The position numbers and the translations under genes are program-made. The notes beneath the pieces are model-generated. The model did no database searches. It worked only from the letters and a program-made list of their open reading frames with translations, and had not been told where the DNA came from. From an uncultured Oscillospiraceae bacterium (lineage in GTDB: Bacteria > Bacillota > Clostridia > Oscillospirales > Oscillospiraceae): a DNA stretch of 12,054 bases. The DNA is taken from the NCBI GenBank assembly GCA_900752305.1, contig CAADUV010000047.1, forward strand, positions 1-12,054. Direction: 5' to 3'. Shown here piece by piece: positions 1 through 7,371 of this stretch (the first letter of the stretch is position 1; each line of letters begins with the position of its first letter).

Positions 1-876
1 GGCGGCAGCCCCATCGTGGCAGACGGGGCCCGGGAGCTGGGCATCCTCACCGTGGGCGTGGTCACCAAGCCCTTCGCTTTTGAAGGCAAGGTGCGCATGC
101 GCCAGGCCGAGGAAGGCATCATGGAGCTGAAGAACAAGGTGGACGCCTTGGTCATCATCCCCAATGAACGGCTGAAGATGGCCACCGACCAGAAGATCAC
201 CTTGGCTAACGCCTTCGAGATCGCCGATGACGTGCTCCGCCAGGCTGTGGAGTCCATCTCTGACCTGATCCAGAAGGTGGGCGTCATCAACCTGGACTTC
301 GCCGACGTGACCTCCGTCATGAAGGACGCGGGTCTCGCTCACATGGGCGTAGGCCGTGCCGCAGGCGAGAACAAGGCCAAGGAAGCCGCCAAGCTGGCTG
401 TCTCCTCCCCGCTGCTGGAGACTTCCATCAACGGCGCCAAGGGCGTGCTCATCAACATCACCAGCGGCAAGGACATCGGCCTGGACGAAGTGGACACCGC
501 TGTCACTCTGGTGCAGCAGGCTGCTCACCCCGAAGCCAACATCATCTTCGGCAGCATCTTCGACGACAACATGGAAGACGAGATGCGGGTCACCGTCATC
601 GCCACCGGCTTTGACGATGCGGACGATGAACCGGAAGTGCCCTCCTTCTCCCAGATCAGCAGCCAGGTCAGCCAGGAACCGGCTCCCGCCCCCATCCCCG
701 AGCCCACCCCTGCACCGGCCCCTCAGACGCCCCAGGAGCGCTTCTTTCAGGCCGTAGAGTTTGATCCCTTCAGCCAGCCGAAGCAGGCCGCTCCCGCGAC
801 CGAACAGCCCAAGCAGGCACCGGCTAAGAAGGATCCCTTTGACGATCTGATGGAAATGTTCAACCGCAGAAAGTAA
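1..876 (+). CDS. ftsZ: Cell division protein FtsZ, 5'-truncated by the window edge
   Basis: FtsZ is the tubulin-like GTPase that polymerises into the cytoplasmic Z-ring and recruits the division machinery. Frame 1 is open from base 1, so the gene begins outside the window; the first visible residues, GGSPIVADGARELG, sit at the end of the GTP-binding glycine signature. About the first 100 residues are missing, and the in-frame GTG at 16 is not a real start. The T7 synergy loop NLDFADV (visible residues 97-103) carries the Asn and two Asp of the catalytic NxDxxD pattern. The globular part ends near visible residue 205. A disordered linker rich in Pro, Ala and Gln follows, then a C-terminal conserved peptide, DPFDDLMEMFNRRK, which in this family binds FtsA and other partners. 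A strong terminator follows the stop codon, so recQ is probably not cotranscribed. Identity is secure. Confidence 0.97.
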   Translation, partial: GGSPIVADGARELGILTVGVVTKPFAFEGKVRMRQAEEGIMELKNKVDALVIIPNERLKMATDQKITLANAFEIADDVLRQAVESISDLIQKVGVINLDFADVTSVMKDAGLAHMGVGRAAGENKAKEAAKLAVSSPLLETSINGAKGVLINITSGKDIGLDEVDTAVTLVQQAAHPEANIIFGSIFDDNMEDEMRVTVIATGFDDADDEPEVPSFSQISSQVSQEPAPAPIPEPTPAPAPQTPQERFFQAVEFDPFSQPKQAAPATEQPKQAPAKKDPFDDLMEMFNRRK

Positions 877-908
877 GGTTGTCCAAGTTACATAGCCTAT
901 GAAAAGTA

Positions 909-943
909 CCGGGTCAGAATCTTAGGATTCTGACCCGGTTTTT
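909..943 (+). terminator. Intrinsic terminator after ftsZ
   Basis: A perfect 13-bp stem pairs 909-921 with 926-938 around the loop TTAG and is followed directly by five T (939-943). It lies 32 bp past the ftsZ stop. It should end ftsZ transcription and insulate recQ. Confidence 0.93.
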
Positions 944-962
944 GCCGTTTGGAAGGGGATAC

Positions 963-991
963 TTGCGTTTTTTACCACTTCCGTGTATCAT
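963..991 (+). promoter_or_regulatory. Candidate sigma-A promoter for recQ
   Basis: TTGCGT (963-968) and TATCAT (986-991) are separated by exactly 17 bp, between the ftsZ terminator and recQ. The -10 matches consensus at 5 of 6 positions and the -35 at 3 of 6. Position and spacing are good, but no transcript data support it. Confidence 0.45.
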
Positions 992-1020
992 TGGAATAGA
1001 AATCGTTGCCTGTAAGGGCG

Positions 1021-1025
1021 GGAGG
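1021..1025 (+). promoter_or_regulatory. Ribosome binding site of recQ
   Basis: GGAGG lies 8 nt before the ATG at 1034. It fixes that start over other in-frame codons. Confidence 0.85.
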
Positions 1026-1033
1026 AAACGCAG

Positions 1034-2887
1034 ATGGATCAGTACGAGGCACTGAAATACTACTTTGGTCACAGCCAGTTCCGACAGGGACAGGAGGCGC
1101 TCATCAATGCCATCCTGTCCGGCCGAGATGTGCTGGGCATTATGCCTACCGGCGGCGGGAAGTCCCTGTGCTACCAAATCCCCGCCCTGGTGCTGGAGGG
1201 CGTCACCGTGGTCATCTCCCCCCTCATCTCCCTCATGAAGGATCAGGTGGCTGCCCTGAGCGAAGCTGGCATCCAGGCCGCCTACCTGAACAGCACCCTC
1301 ACCCCACAGCAGATGCAGCTGGTGTACCAGCGCACCCGAGAGGGGGCGTACCAGCTGCTGTACGTGGCGCCGGAGCGGTTGGATACGGCGGAGTTTTCCG
1401 CCCTGGTGGAGCAGATCTCCGTACCTCTGGTGGCGGTGGATGAAGCACACTGCATTTCCCAGTGGGGGCAGGATTTCCGGCCCAGCTACTTGAATATCGC
1501 CGCCTTTGTCCAGCACCTGCCCCGGCGTCCTGTGGTGGCGGCTTTCACTGCCACCGCCACGGGGGAGGTGCAGGCGGACATCGTGCGGCTGCTGGAGCTG
1601 CGGGAGCCGCTGCGCATGGTGACCGGGTTTGACCGACCCAACCTGTTCTTCGACGTGCGCCGTCCCAAGCAGAAAACGCCGGTTCTGCTCCGGCTCATCC
1701 AGGAGCGGCAGGACAAGAGCGGCATCGTCTACTGCGCCACCCGTTCCGCTGTGGAGCGCCTCTGTAAGAGCCTGTGCGCCAAGGGCATCGCCGCCACCCG
1801 GTATCACGCGGGGCTGGACGAGGAGGAGCGGCGGCAGAATCAGGACGATTTCCAGTTCGACCGGAAGACGGTCATGGTGGCCACCAACGCCTTCGGCATG
1901 GGCATCGACAAGTCCAACGTGGGCTTTGTCATCCACTACCACATGCCTAAGAGCCTGGAGGCCTACTATCAGGAGGCGGGTCGGGCCGGCCGGGATGGGG
2001 AACCGGCGGACTGCATCCTGCTCTACTCCAACGGGGACGTGGAGACGGCCAAATATCTCATCGAAAACAGCGGCAACGACCTGCTGACCCAGGAGGAGCA
2101 GGACGACATCCGCCAGCGGGACTATGACCGCCTCAACGCCATGGTCGGCTACTGCAAGACCACCCGGTGCTATCGCAGCTACATCCTGTCCTACTTCGGC
2201 CAGAACGCCCCCACCTCCTGCGGTAACTGTGGGAACTGCAAGGGGGACTATGAGAGTCAGGACATCACCGTTCACGCCCAAATGCTCCTCTCTTGTATCC
2301 TGCGCATCCGGCAAAGAATGGGCTACTATGTGGGCAAGACCCTCGTGATTCAGACCTTGCAGGGGAGCAAGAACCGGCGGGTGCTGGATATGGGGCTGGA
2401 TGAGCTGTCTACCTACGGACTGCTGCCCAAGACCTCGGCGCGAGAGATACGGGATGAGATCGAGTTTTTGGAGCAGGAGGGCTACCTGCGCACCAACCCG
2501 GAGCATCAGACCTTGGAGCCGTCCAAGAGCGCTTCGGCTATCCTCTTTGAGGGGAAAAAGGTGTCCATGCCCGTCCGCATCGACCGGATCGAGGAGGAGA
2601 CTGGCGATGGGCGAAAGGGGCCGAAAAAGGCCGCTGGGGCGCTTCCGGAGGAGGCCAAGGGGCTGTACAATGTCCTCAAAGCCTTGCGCATGAAGCTGGC
2701 ACAGGAGCAGGACGTGCCCGCCTACATCGTCTTCTCCAACGCCACCCTCACCGATATGGCAGTCAAAGCGCCCCGAACCATGCCGGAATTTTTGGGCGTG
2801 TCCGGTGTGGGCGAGGTGAAGGCAGAGAAGTACGGGGAGGCGTTTTTGAAGGCCATTGCCCTGTATCAAGAGAAACAACAGCGCTGA
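1034..2887 (+). CDS. recQ: ATP-dependent DNA helicase RecQ
   Basis: This 617-aa protein is a superfamily 2, 3'-to-5' DNA helicase acting in recombination and repair of stalled or broken replication forks. The Walker A motif MPTGGGKS lies at residues 37-44 and the DEAH box at 136-139. The FTATAT motif III (171-176) and the QEAGRAGRDG motif VI (313-322) complete the helicase core. The RecQ-specific zinc site is visible as C379-x16-C396-x2-C399-x2-C402, followed by a winged-helix (RQC) region. An HRDC domain occupies about residues 535-610. The length is normal for RecQ. The start is supported by GGAGG 8 nt upstream. The gene seems monocistronic, bounded by terminators on both sides. All key residues are present, so it should be active. 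A very long antisense reading frame across it is a codon-bias shadow. Confidence 0.97.
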   Translation: MDQYEALKYYFGHSQFRQGQEALINAILSGRDVLGIMPTGGGKSLCYQIPALVLEGVTVVISPLISLMKDQVAALSEAGIQAAYLNSTLTPQQMQLVYQRTREGAYQLLYVAPERLDTAEFSALVEQISVPLVAVDEAHCISQWGQDFRPSYLNIAAFVQHLPRRPVVAAFTATATGEVQADIVRLLELREPLRMVTGFDRPNLFFDVRRPKQKTPVLLRLIQERQDKSGIVYCATRSAVERLCKSLCAKGIAATRYHAGLDEEERRQNQDDFQFDRKTVMVATNAFGMGIDKSNVGFVIHYHMPKSLEAYYQEAGRAGRDGEPADCILLYSNGDVETAKYLIENSGNDLLTQEEQDDIRQRDYDRLNAMVGYCKTTRCYRSYILSYFGQNAPTSCGNCGNCKGDYESQDITVHAQMLLSCILRIRQRMGYYVGKTLVIQTLQGSKNRRVLDMGLDELSTYGLLPKTSAREIRDEIEFLEQEGYLRTNPEHQTLEPSKSASAILFEGKKVSMPVRIDRIEEETGDGRKGPKKAAGALPEEAKGLYNVLKALRMKLAQEQDVPAYIVFSNATLTDMAVKAPRTMPEFLGVSGVGEVKAEKYGEAFLKAIALYQEKQQR

Positions 2888-2907
2888 TCTGTATTTTCAT
2901 GCAAAGA

Positions 2908-2945
2908 CAAGCGGACATTTCGAAAGAAATGTCCGCTTGCCTTTT
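2908..2945 (+). terminator. Hairpin terminator after recQ, possibly shared with the convergent operon
   Basis: A perfect 14-bp stem pairs 2908-2921 with 2926-2939, capped by a stable GAAA tetraloop, with TTTT at 2942-2945. The stem can extend through GCAAA (2901-2905) and TTTGC (2943-2947) after small bulges. On the - strand the downstream tract reads TCTTTGC, a weaker U run. I see no other hairpin in 2888-3065 for the convergent operon, so this one may serve both strands. Confidence 0.85.
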
Positions 2946-2991
2946 GCTTGTCAACGTGTTAAGGAGTTTGTTCTATCTATAACTAGGAGAA

Positions 2992-3057
2992 ATGTTTGAA
3001 AAAGTAGGAGTTGTTTTTATGAGGAGAATCAAAATGGGTTGGCAATGGTTTGTGTGA
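2992..3057 (+). other. Possible 21-codon small ORF in the recQ/operon gap
   Basis: The gap 2888-3065 holds, besides the recQ terminator, an AT-rich stretch with four AGGAG-like purine boxes (near 2962, 2985, 3006 and 3022). An ORF of 21 codons starts at ATG 2992 and ends at TGA 3055-3057. In-frame internal ATGs at 3019 and 3034 are each preceded by an AGGAG box at usable distance. From 3019 the peptide would be MRRIKMGWQWFV. The sequence is not a recognised family, and it may be a chance reading frame or the remnant of a lost gene. Weak support only. Confidence 0.2.
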
Positions 3058-3065
3058 TGCTTACG

Positions 3066-4994
3066 TCAGATCTGAAGGGCAGCTTCCAGAGCATCGTGGG
3101 TAGCCAGGACGGCGTTGCCGGGAGCCTTGGCAGCCTCGCCGATGACGAAGACCTGGGGAGCGACCTTCTCGGCGGTTTCCTTCAGCACGGCGTTGGAACG
3201 GGAACCCATAGCAAGGACCACATTGTCATACCCGCGGAGGGAACCGGCAGTGCCATCAGCCAGGGTGTAGTCCACGCCATCGGGATAGAACTGGCTGACC
3301 TTGGCGCTGGGCCGCAGGAGGACATGGTGTTCTTCAAAGTTCGCGAACATATAACGACGGTTTTCGGGGGTGACGTCAGCGGCGATGACGTCCTTCATCT
3401 CGATGACAGCAGCCTTGTGACCCCGTTCTGCCAGGTATTCGGCAGCTTCGCAGCCCACCATGCCGCCGCCGACCACCAGAACCTTCTGTCCCATGGGCGC
3501 CTTGCCTTCCAGCATGTCCTGAGCGGTGACGTAGCCGCAGGTGTCCAGGCCGGGGATGGGCAGGATGAGGGGGTTGGAGCCGGTGGCCAGGATGATGGCA
3601 TCGGGATGCAGGGAGTTGAGGAGGGCTTCGTCTGCTTCCACGTTGCAGCGCAGGTCTACGCCGGCCTTCTCGCACTTGACGATGAAGGAGCGGATGACTT
3701 CGGTGATCTGACCCTTGCCGGTGGGGTAAGCGGCGATGCGGAAGTTGCCGCCCAGTTCCGGATGCTTCTCCAGCAGGGTGACCTGATGGCCGCGCAGAGC
3801 GCAGATCCAAGCGGCATACAGACCGCCGGGGCCACCGCCGACCACGACCACGTTCTTGGACACTTCGGCGGGCGTCAGGTCGGATTCACGGCCAACGCAG
3901 GGGTTCACGGCGCAGGAGATGGGGCGGCCGGCGAACATATTGGGCACGCAGCCCAGCAGGCAGCCGATGCAGGGAGCCAGAGTCTCCAGGTTGCCGGTTC
4001 TTGCCTTGGCGGGCAGTTCGGGGTCAGCGATGCTCTGACGGCCAAAGGCGATCAGGTCGGCACGACCCTGCTTGACCAGCAGTTCTGCGTACTGAGGTTC
4101 GGTAAAACGACCCACAGCAATGACGGGGACGGAGACAGCCTGCTTGATCTCGGTGACCAGGTTGGCGTTGAAGCCGCCGTGGGTGATGCCAGGTGCCCAC
4201 ATAAATTCGTCATGGAGGTGGACAGCACGGGTCACGTGCAGAGCGTCTACGCCGCATTCCTGTTCCAGGTAAGCGGCCACAGCAGCTGCGTCCTGAACGG
4301 TCTGGCCGCCTTCGACTTCGTCGCTGGCGTTGATACGACAGAGGATGGGCAGGTTGCCGCCAGTCTTCCGACGGATGTTTTCGATGATGAGGCGGGGCAG
4401 ACGCATCCGGTTTTCAAAGCAGCCGCCGAACTCATCGGTGCGGTTGTTGGTACGCTGGGAGAGGAAGGTGCTCACCAGGTAACCGTGGGCGCAGTGGACT
4501 TCGACCATGTCGATGCCAGCCTGCTGGGCACGGCGAGCGGCGTCGCCGTAGCACTCGATCAGGCGGTACACTTCCTCGGTAGGCATGGCCACGGGGATCT
4601 CACGACCGACCGCAGCGGGCATGGCGCTGGCTGCCTTCAGAGGGTAGCCGGTGAGGGCGGAGTTGCCCTCGGGGCCTGCGTGCTGGAGCTGGATGGAGAC
4701 TTTGGCGCCGTAGGCGTGGCAGGCGTCTGCCACCCGGCGGAAGCTGTCAACGGTGTCGTCAGAGAACAGGCAGGGCTTGCGGGGGCCGCCCTTGGCTTCC
4801 TTGTAGACGACGGTGGATTCGATGGTGATCAGGCCGAATCCGCCCTTGGCACGTGCCTGGTAGTAGGACAGAGAACGGTCGCTGAGGGTGCCATCGGTGT
4901 TGGCGAAGTTGTTGCCCATGGGAGGCACGACGAAACGGTTGGGGACGGTCACAGTGCCGATCTGCACCGGGGAAAACATAGTCGGAAACTTCAT
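3066..4994 (-). CDS. FAD/FMN/4Fe-4S ene-reductase of the Old Yellow Enzyme / 2,4-dienoyl-CoA reductase family
   Basis: This 642-aa cytoplasmic flavoprotein has the layout of the 2,4-dienoyl-CoA reductase, BaiCD/BaiH and enoate reductase family, which reduces activated C=C bonds with electrons from NAD(P)H. Residues 1-335 form the FMN TIM barrel. Its HGYLVSTFLSQRTNNRTDEFGG stretch (170-191) includes Tyr172, which aligns with the catalytic Tyr of E. coli FadH; nearby H259 or H261 may be the partner His. C342-x2-C345-x3-C349-x11-C361 has the standard spacing for the 4Fe-4S cluster. Two dinucleotide folds follow, GGGPGG at 386-391 and GGGMVG at 509-514, as expected for FAD and NAD(P)H domains. 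AGGAGG lies 9 nt before the ATG. It is the last gene of the operon, 56 bp after the dehydrogenase at 5051-5926. No signal peptide is seen. Family is firm. The substrate is inferred: 3-dehydroshikimate, an enone made by the neighbouring dehydrogenases, is the leading candidate. Confidence 0.9.
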   Translation of the reverse strand: MKFPTMFSPVQIGTVTVPNRFVVPPMGNNFANTDGTLSDRSLSYYQARAKGGFGLITIESTVVYKEAKGGPRKPCLFSDDTVDSFRRVADACHAYGAKVSIQLQHAGPEGNSALTGYPLKAASAMPAAVGREIPVAMPTEEVYRLIECYGDAARRAQQAGIDMVEVHCAHGYLVSTFLSQRTNNRTDEFGGCFENRMRLPRLIIENIRRKTGGNLPILCRINASDEVEGGQTVQDAAAVAAYLEQECGVDALHVTRAVHLHDEFMWAPGITHGGFNANLVTEIKQAVSVPVIAVGRFTEPQYAELLVKQGRADLIAFGRQSIADPELPAKARTGNLETLAPCIGCLLGCVPNMFAGRPISCAVNPCVGRESDLTPAEVSKNVVVVGGGPGGLYAAWICALRGHQVTLLEKHPELGGNFRIAAYPTGKGQITEVIRSFIVKCEKAGVDLRCNVEADEALLNSLHPDAIILATGSNPLILPIPGLDTCGYVTAQDMLEGKAPMGQKVLVVGGGMVGCEAAEYLAERGHKAAVIEMKDVIAADVTPENRRYMFANFEEHHVLLRPSAKVSQFYPDGVDYTLADGTAGSLRGYDNVVLAMGSRSNAVLKETAEKVAPQVFVIGEAAKAPGNAVLATHDALEAALQI

Positions 4995-5050
4995 ATCTTA
5001 ACTCCTCCTCTTTGGTATCTTCGGTAATTTCAGACGTTACAGGCGGGAAC

Positions 5051-5926
5051 TCAGGAGAAGAACTTCTCCAGAACTTCCTGCGCAGGCATATCCTTGCCGG
5101 TGTACAGCTTGAACGCTGCCACACCCTGCCACAGCAGCATGCCGATGCCGCCTACGGCGATCTTGCAGCCAGCTGCCTTAGCTTCCTGGATCATGCGGGT
5201 CTCTCTGGGGTTGTAGACGGTGTCAGCAACCACCAGGTCAGGACGGAACAGGGAGGGGTCGATGAGGCTCTGGTCTTCCAGGGGCTTCATGCCCACCTTG
5301 GTGGCGTTGACCAGGATGTCGCAGCGGTTGACGGCTTCTGCCAGAGCTTCCTTGTCCTGCAGAGGATGGATGGAGACCTTGCAGTTGGGCACGGCTTCGG
5401 CCAGCTTCTTGACGGTCAGTTCGCCGTTGGAGTAGAAGTCATAGCCGGTACGGTTGAAGATGGCGATCTCAGCAGCGCCGTCCAGAGCGGTCTGCATACA
5501 GATGGCGGTTGCTGCGCCGCCTGCGCCCATGACCACCAGCTTCTTGCCCTTGACTTCCACGCCATGCTCATGCAGGTTGCGGACGAAGCCCATACCATCG
5601 GTGTTGTGGCCGGTCAGCTTGCCGGTCTCGTCCACGGTGACGGTGTTGCAGGCGCCGATCAGTTTGGCTGCGGGGGACAGCTCGTCCACCAGGTGGGAGA
5701 CAGCGGTCTTGTCCGGCATGGTCACGTTGAAGCCGCCTACGCCCAGGGTCTTGAGGGCTTCTACGCCTGCTTCCACCTGCTCCAGGGGCACGTCAAATGC
5801 CAGGTAAGCGGCGTCAATGCCCAGGCGTTCGAAGGTGTAGTTGTACATAGCGGGGGAGCCGGAGTGGCCAACGGGGGAGCCGATCAGGCAAAAGAGCTTC
5901 GTGTGTCCAGAGATTCTGCTTTCCAT
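5051..5926 (-). CDS. YdiB-like quinate/shikimate dehydrogenase, copy 1
   Basis: This 291-aa cytoplasmic enzyme belongs to the AroE/YdiB family, which interconverts shikimate with 3-dehydroshikimate, and in YdiB-type members quinate with 3-dehydroquinate, using NAD(P). Substrate residues are in place: Ser22 and Ser24 in GHSGSP, Lys73 in NVTMPDK, Asn94, Asp110 in GHNTDG, and Gln267. The Rossmann loop is GAGGAA at 134-139. NATKVGMKPLED (207-218) closely resembles the E. coli YdiB segment, so a catabolic YdiB type is favoured over biosynthetic AroE. The cofactor loop reads NRTGYDFY (158-165): it lacks the basic residue typical of NADP-specific AroE, and the YdiB Asp position is occupied by Gly with one apparent inserted residue. 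Cofactor preference is therefore unclear. A GGAGG box precedes the ATG, which lies 56 bp after the TIM-barrel gene. A diverged paralogue opens the same operon. Confidence 0.9.
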   Translation of the reverse strand: MESRISGHTKLFCLIGSPVGHSGSPAMYNYTFERLGIDAAYLAFDVPLEQVEAGVEALKTLGVGGFNVTMPDKTAVSHLVDELSPAAKLIGACNTVTVDETGKLTGHNTDGMGFVRNLHEHGVEVKGKKLVVMGAGGAATAICMQTALDGAAEIAIFNRTGYDFYSNGELTVKKLAEAVPNCKVSIHPLQDKEALAEAVNRCDILVNATKVGMKPLEDQSLIDPSLFRPDLVVADTVYNPRETRMIQEAKAAGCKIAVGGIGMLLWQGVAAFKLYTGKDMPAQEVLEKFFS

Positions 5927-5982
5927 ATTGTAATACCTCCAAAAAAAGTCGTAGATCGAGTGAAGGGTTCGGTGTGTGGTGC

Positions 5983-6828
5983 TTACTGTTCCACTACTTC
6001 AGGCCAAGCCTGTTCCAGAACAGCGCGGGTTGCGTCGAAGTTTGCCTTGGCGGCTTCTGCTACGCCGACGCTCAGGATCTCGTCGCTGATGACTTCTACG
6101 CCCATGACAGCGGGTTCGATGCCCTTTTCGCGGATCATCTTCACAAAGCCGGCGGTGTCGCCGTGGCCGGTGCCGGGCATCATGCGGTCATGCATGGACT
6201 CGTCCCGGAGGACGGGAGCGGCATAGGGGTGTGCCTGAACATCGTTGATCTGGACGGCGACCACCTTATCAGCGGGGACGTCAGCCAGAACGGAGGGGTC
6301 ATAGCTCTGGTTGGCACGGATCCAGTGCCAGGAGTCCAGAATGAGCTTTGCGTTGTCGCAGCCGGATTCCTTCACCACAGCCCAAGCCTTCTTCACATCG
6401 GGCAGACCGCTGTAGGGCATGGGTTCCACGCCGATGGTGTACTTGCCGGCACGGTGGCACAGCTCCCGCAGCTTCTGAGCGGTGTGTTCGACAGAGTAGT
6501 TCTCCATCAGGCCGCAGTTGATGTGGTTGACGCCGAACAGCTGGCACATATGGAAGCACATCTGTTCCTTGTACTTCTGCTCGTAGGAGCGGTGGTCATC
6601 CGCCCACTGGACGATGTATTCCACTTCGGTGACCTTCATATCGTACTTTGCCAGGATGGCCAGGATGTCCGCATCGAACAGACCTTCGTTCAGGGCGTCC
6701 ACATAGGTTTCCGCACGGAGGCCGATGCCTTCAAAACCGGCGGCCTTTGCTGCTGCAACACGTTCTTCAAAGGTGCACTGATCGCCCAGGGTCCAGGAGC
6801 TGACGGTGATGGGATATTTCTGAGACAT
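5983..6828 (-). CDS. Sugar phosphate isomerase/epimerase-family TIM barrel, candidate 3-dehydroshikimate dehydratase
   Basis: This 281-aa protein has the fold of the xylose-isomerase-like (AP endonuclease 2-type) TIM barrel, which includes inositol-pathway isomerases and the AsbF/QuiC-type 3-dehydroshikimate dehydratases that make protocatechuate. Candidate metal ligands at the ends of barrel strands are Glu135 (VEPMPYSG), Asp165 (LDSWHW), Gln193 (VQIND) and Glu245 (GVEVISDE). The PGTGHGDTAGF segment (218-228) resembles the family's PGEGxxDF signature. The usual third ligand is His in many members; here the best candidate is Gln. AGGAGG stands 8 nt before the ATG. The gene lies 24 bp after the shikimate kinase gene, between the two dehydrogenase paralogues. 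Context points to dehydroshikimate or dehydroquinate as substrate, giving dehydration to protocatechuate or an isomerisation. The family is firm, the reaction inferred. Confidence 0.85.
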   Translation of the reverse strand: MSQKYPITVSSWTLGDQCTFEERVAAAKAAGFEGIGLRAETYVDALNEGLFDADILAILAKYDMKVTEVEYIVQWADDHRSYEQKYKEQMCFHMCQLFGVNHINCGLMENYSVEHTAQKLRELCHRAGKYTIGVEPMPYSGLPDVKKAWAVVKESGCDNAKLILDSWHWIRANQSYDPSVLADVPADKVVAVQINDVQAHPYAAPVLRDESMHDRMMPGTGHGDTAGFVKMIREKGIEPAVMGVEVISDEILSVGVAEAAKANFDATRAVLEQAWPEVVEQ

Positions 6829-6852
6829 AGTAGGTTCCTCCTTGTGTTTCTA

Positions 6853-7368
6853 TCAATGGTTGACCTGCTGCAATATTGCTTCGCAGACTTCTTCAATGTT
6901 CAAGTCCGAGGTGTCCACGGTCACATCGGCCGCAGCCTCGTATTTGGGTCGGCGCTGCTCCATCAGTTCGGAGATGCCTTCCACGCTTTTGCGGTTCTGG
7001 AGCAGAGGGCGGTCATCGCTGTCCTTGACCCGATCCAGGATGACTTCCGGACGGGCGGTGAGCAGGACGATGGTGCCGCAGGCTCTCATAGCCGCTACGT
7101 TTTCCTCCCGCATGGGCACGCCGCCGCCGCAGGAGATGATACGGGGTTCCCCCTGAGCACAGCCCTGGAGCAGGGCTGTTTCACAGGTACGGAAGTAGGG
7201 TTCGCCTTTCTGGGCGAAGATCTCAGGGATGGTCATGCCCTCGTTTTCCGAGATGCACTGATCCATTTCAACGACCTCGCGGCCGAGCTTCTGTCCCAGG
7301 GCGGCGGAGACAGAGGATTTGCCCGCACCCATGAAGCCAATGAGAAAGAGGTTGTTCGTTGTTTTCAT
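6853..7368 (-). CDS. aroK: Shikimate kinase
   Basis: This 171-aa enzyme phosphorylates shikimate at the 3-hydroxyl with ATP, the fifth step of the chorismate pathway. The Walker A motif GFMGAGKS lies at 11-18. Shikimate-binding residues are present: Asp36, Arg60 in GEPYFRTCE, Gly81-Gly83, and Arg139. The lid arginine is Arg120 in DRPLL. The first Asp of the usual DxD pair is Glu34 (EMD). The length is typical. The start ATG at 7368 is only 3 bp past the transporter's stop codon, with GGAGG inside the end of that gene, so translation is probably coupled. Its place inside an uptake and catabolic-type operon is unusual for a biosynthetic kinase and suggests capture of imported shikimate. It could instead be the cell's only aroK copy, parked here. 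That cannot be told from the window. Confidence 0.93.
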   Translation of the reverse strand: MKTTNNLFLIGFMGAGKSSVSAALGQKLGREVVEMDQCISENEGMTIPEIFAQKGEPYFRTCETALLQGCAQGEPRIISCGGGVPMREENVAAMRACGTIVLLTARPEVILDRVKDSDDRPLLQNRKSVEGISELMEQRRPKYEAAADVTVDTSDLNIEEVCEAILQQVNH

Positions 7369-7371
7369 CCG

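Noticed and set aside
914..2878. A 654-codon open frame antisense to recQ
   Set aside because: The translation is low-complexity His/Leu/Gly/Asp-rich with no recognisable motif, while the opposite strand encodes complete RecQ with all motifs. It results from codon bias.
3039..5027. A 662-codon open frame on the + strand over the flavoprotein gene
   Set aside because: It mirrors the real gene and has no family signature. The - strand frame has the FeS cysteines and two nucleotide folds.
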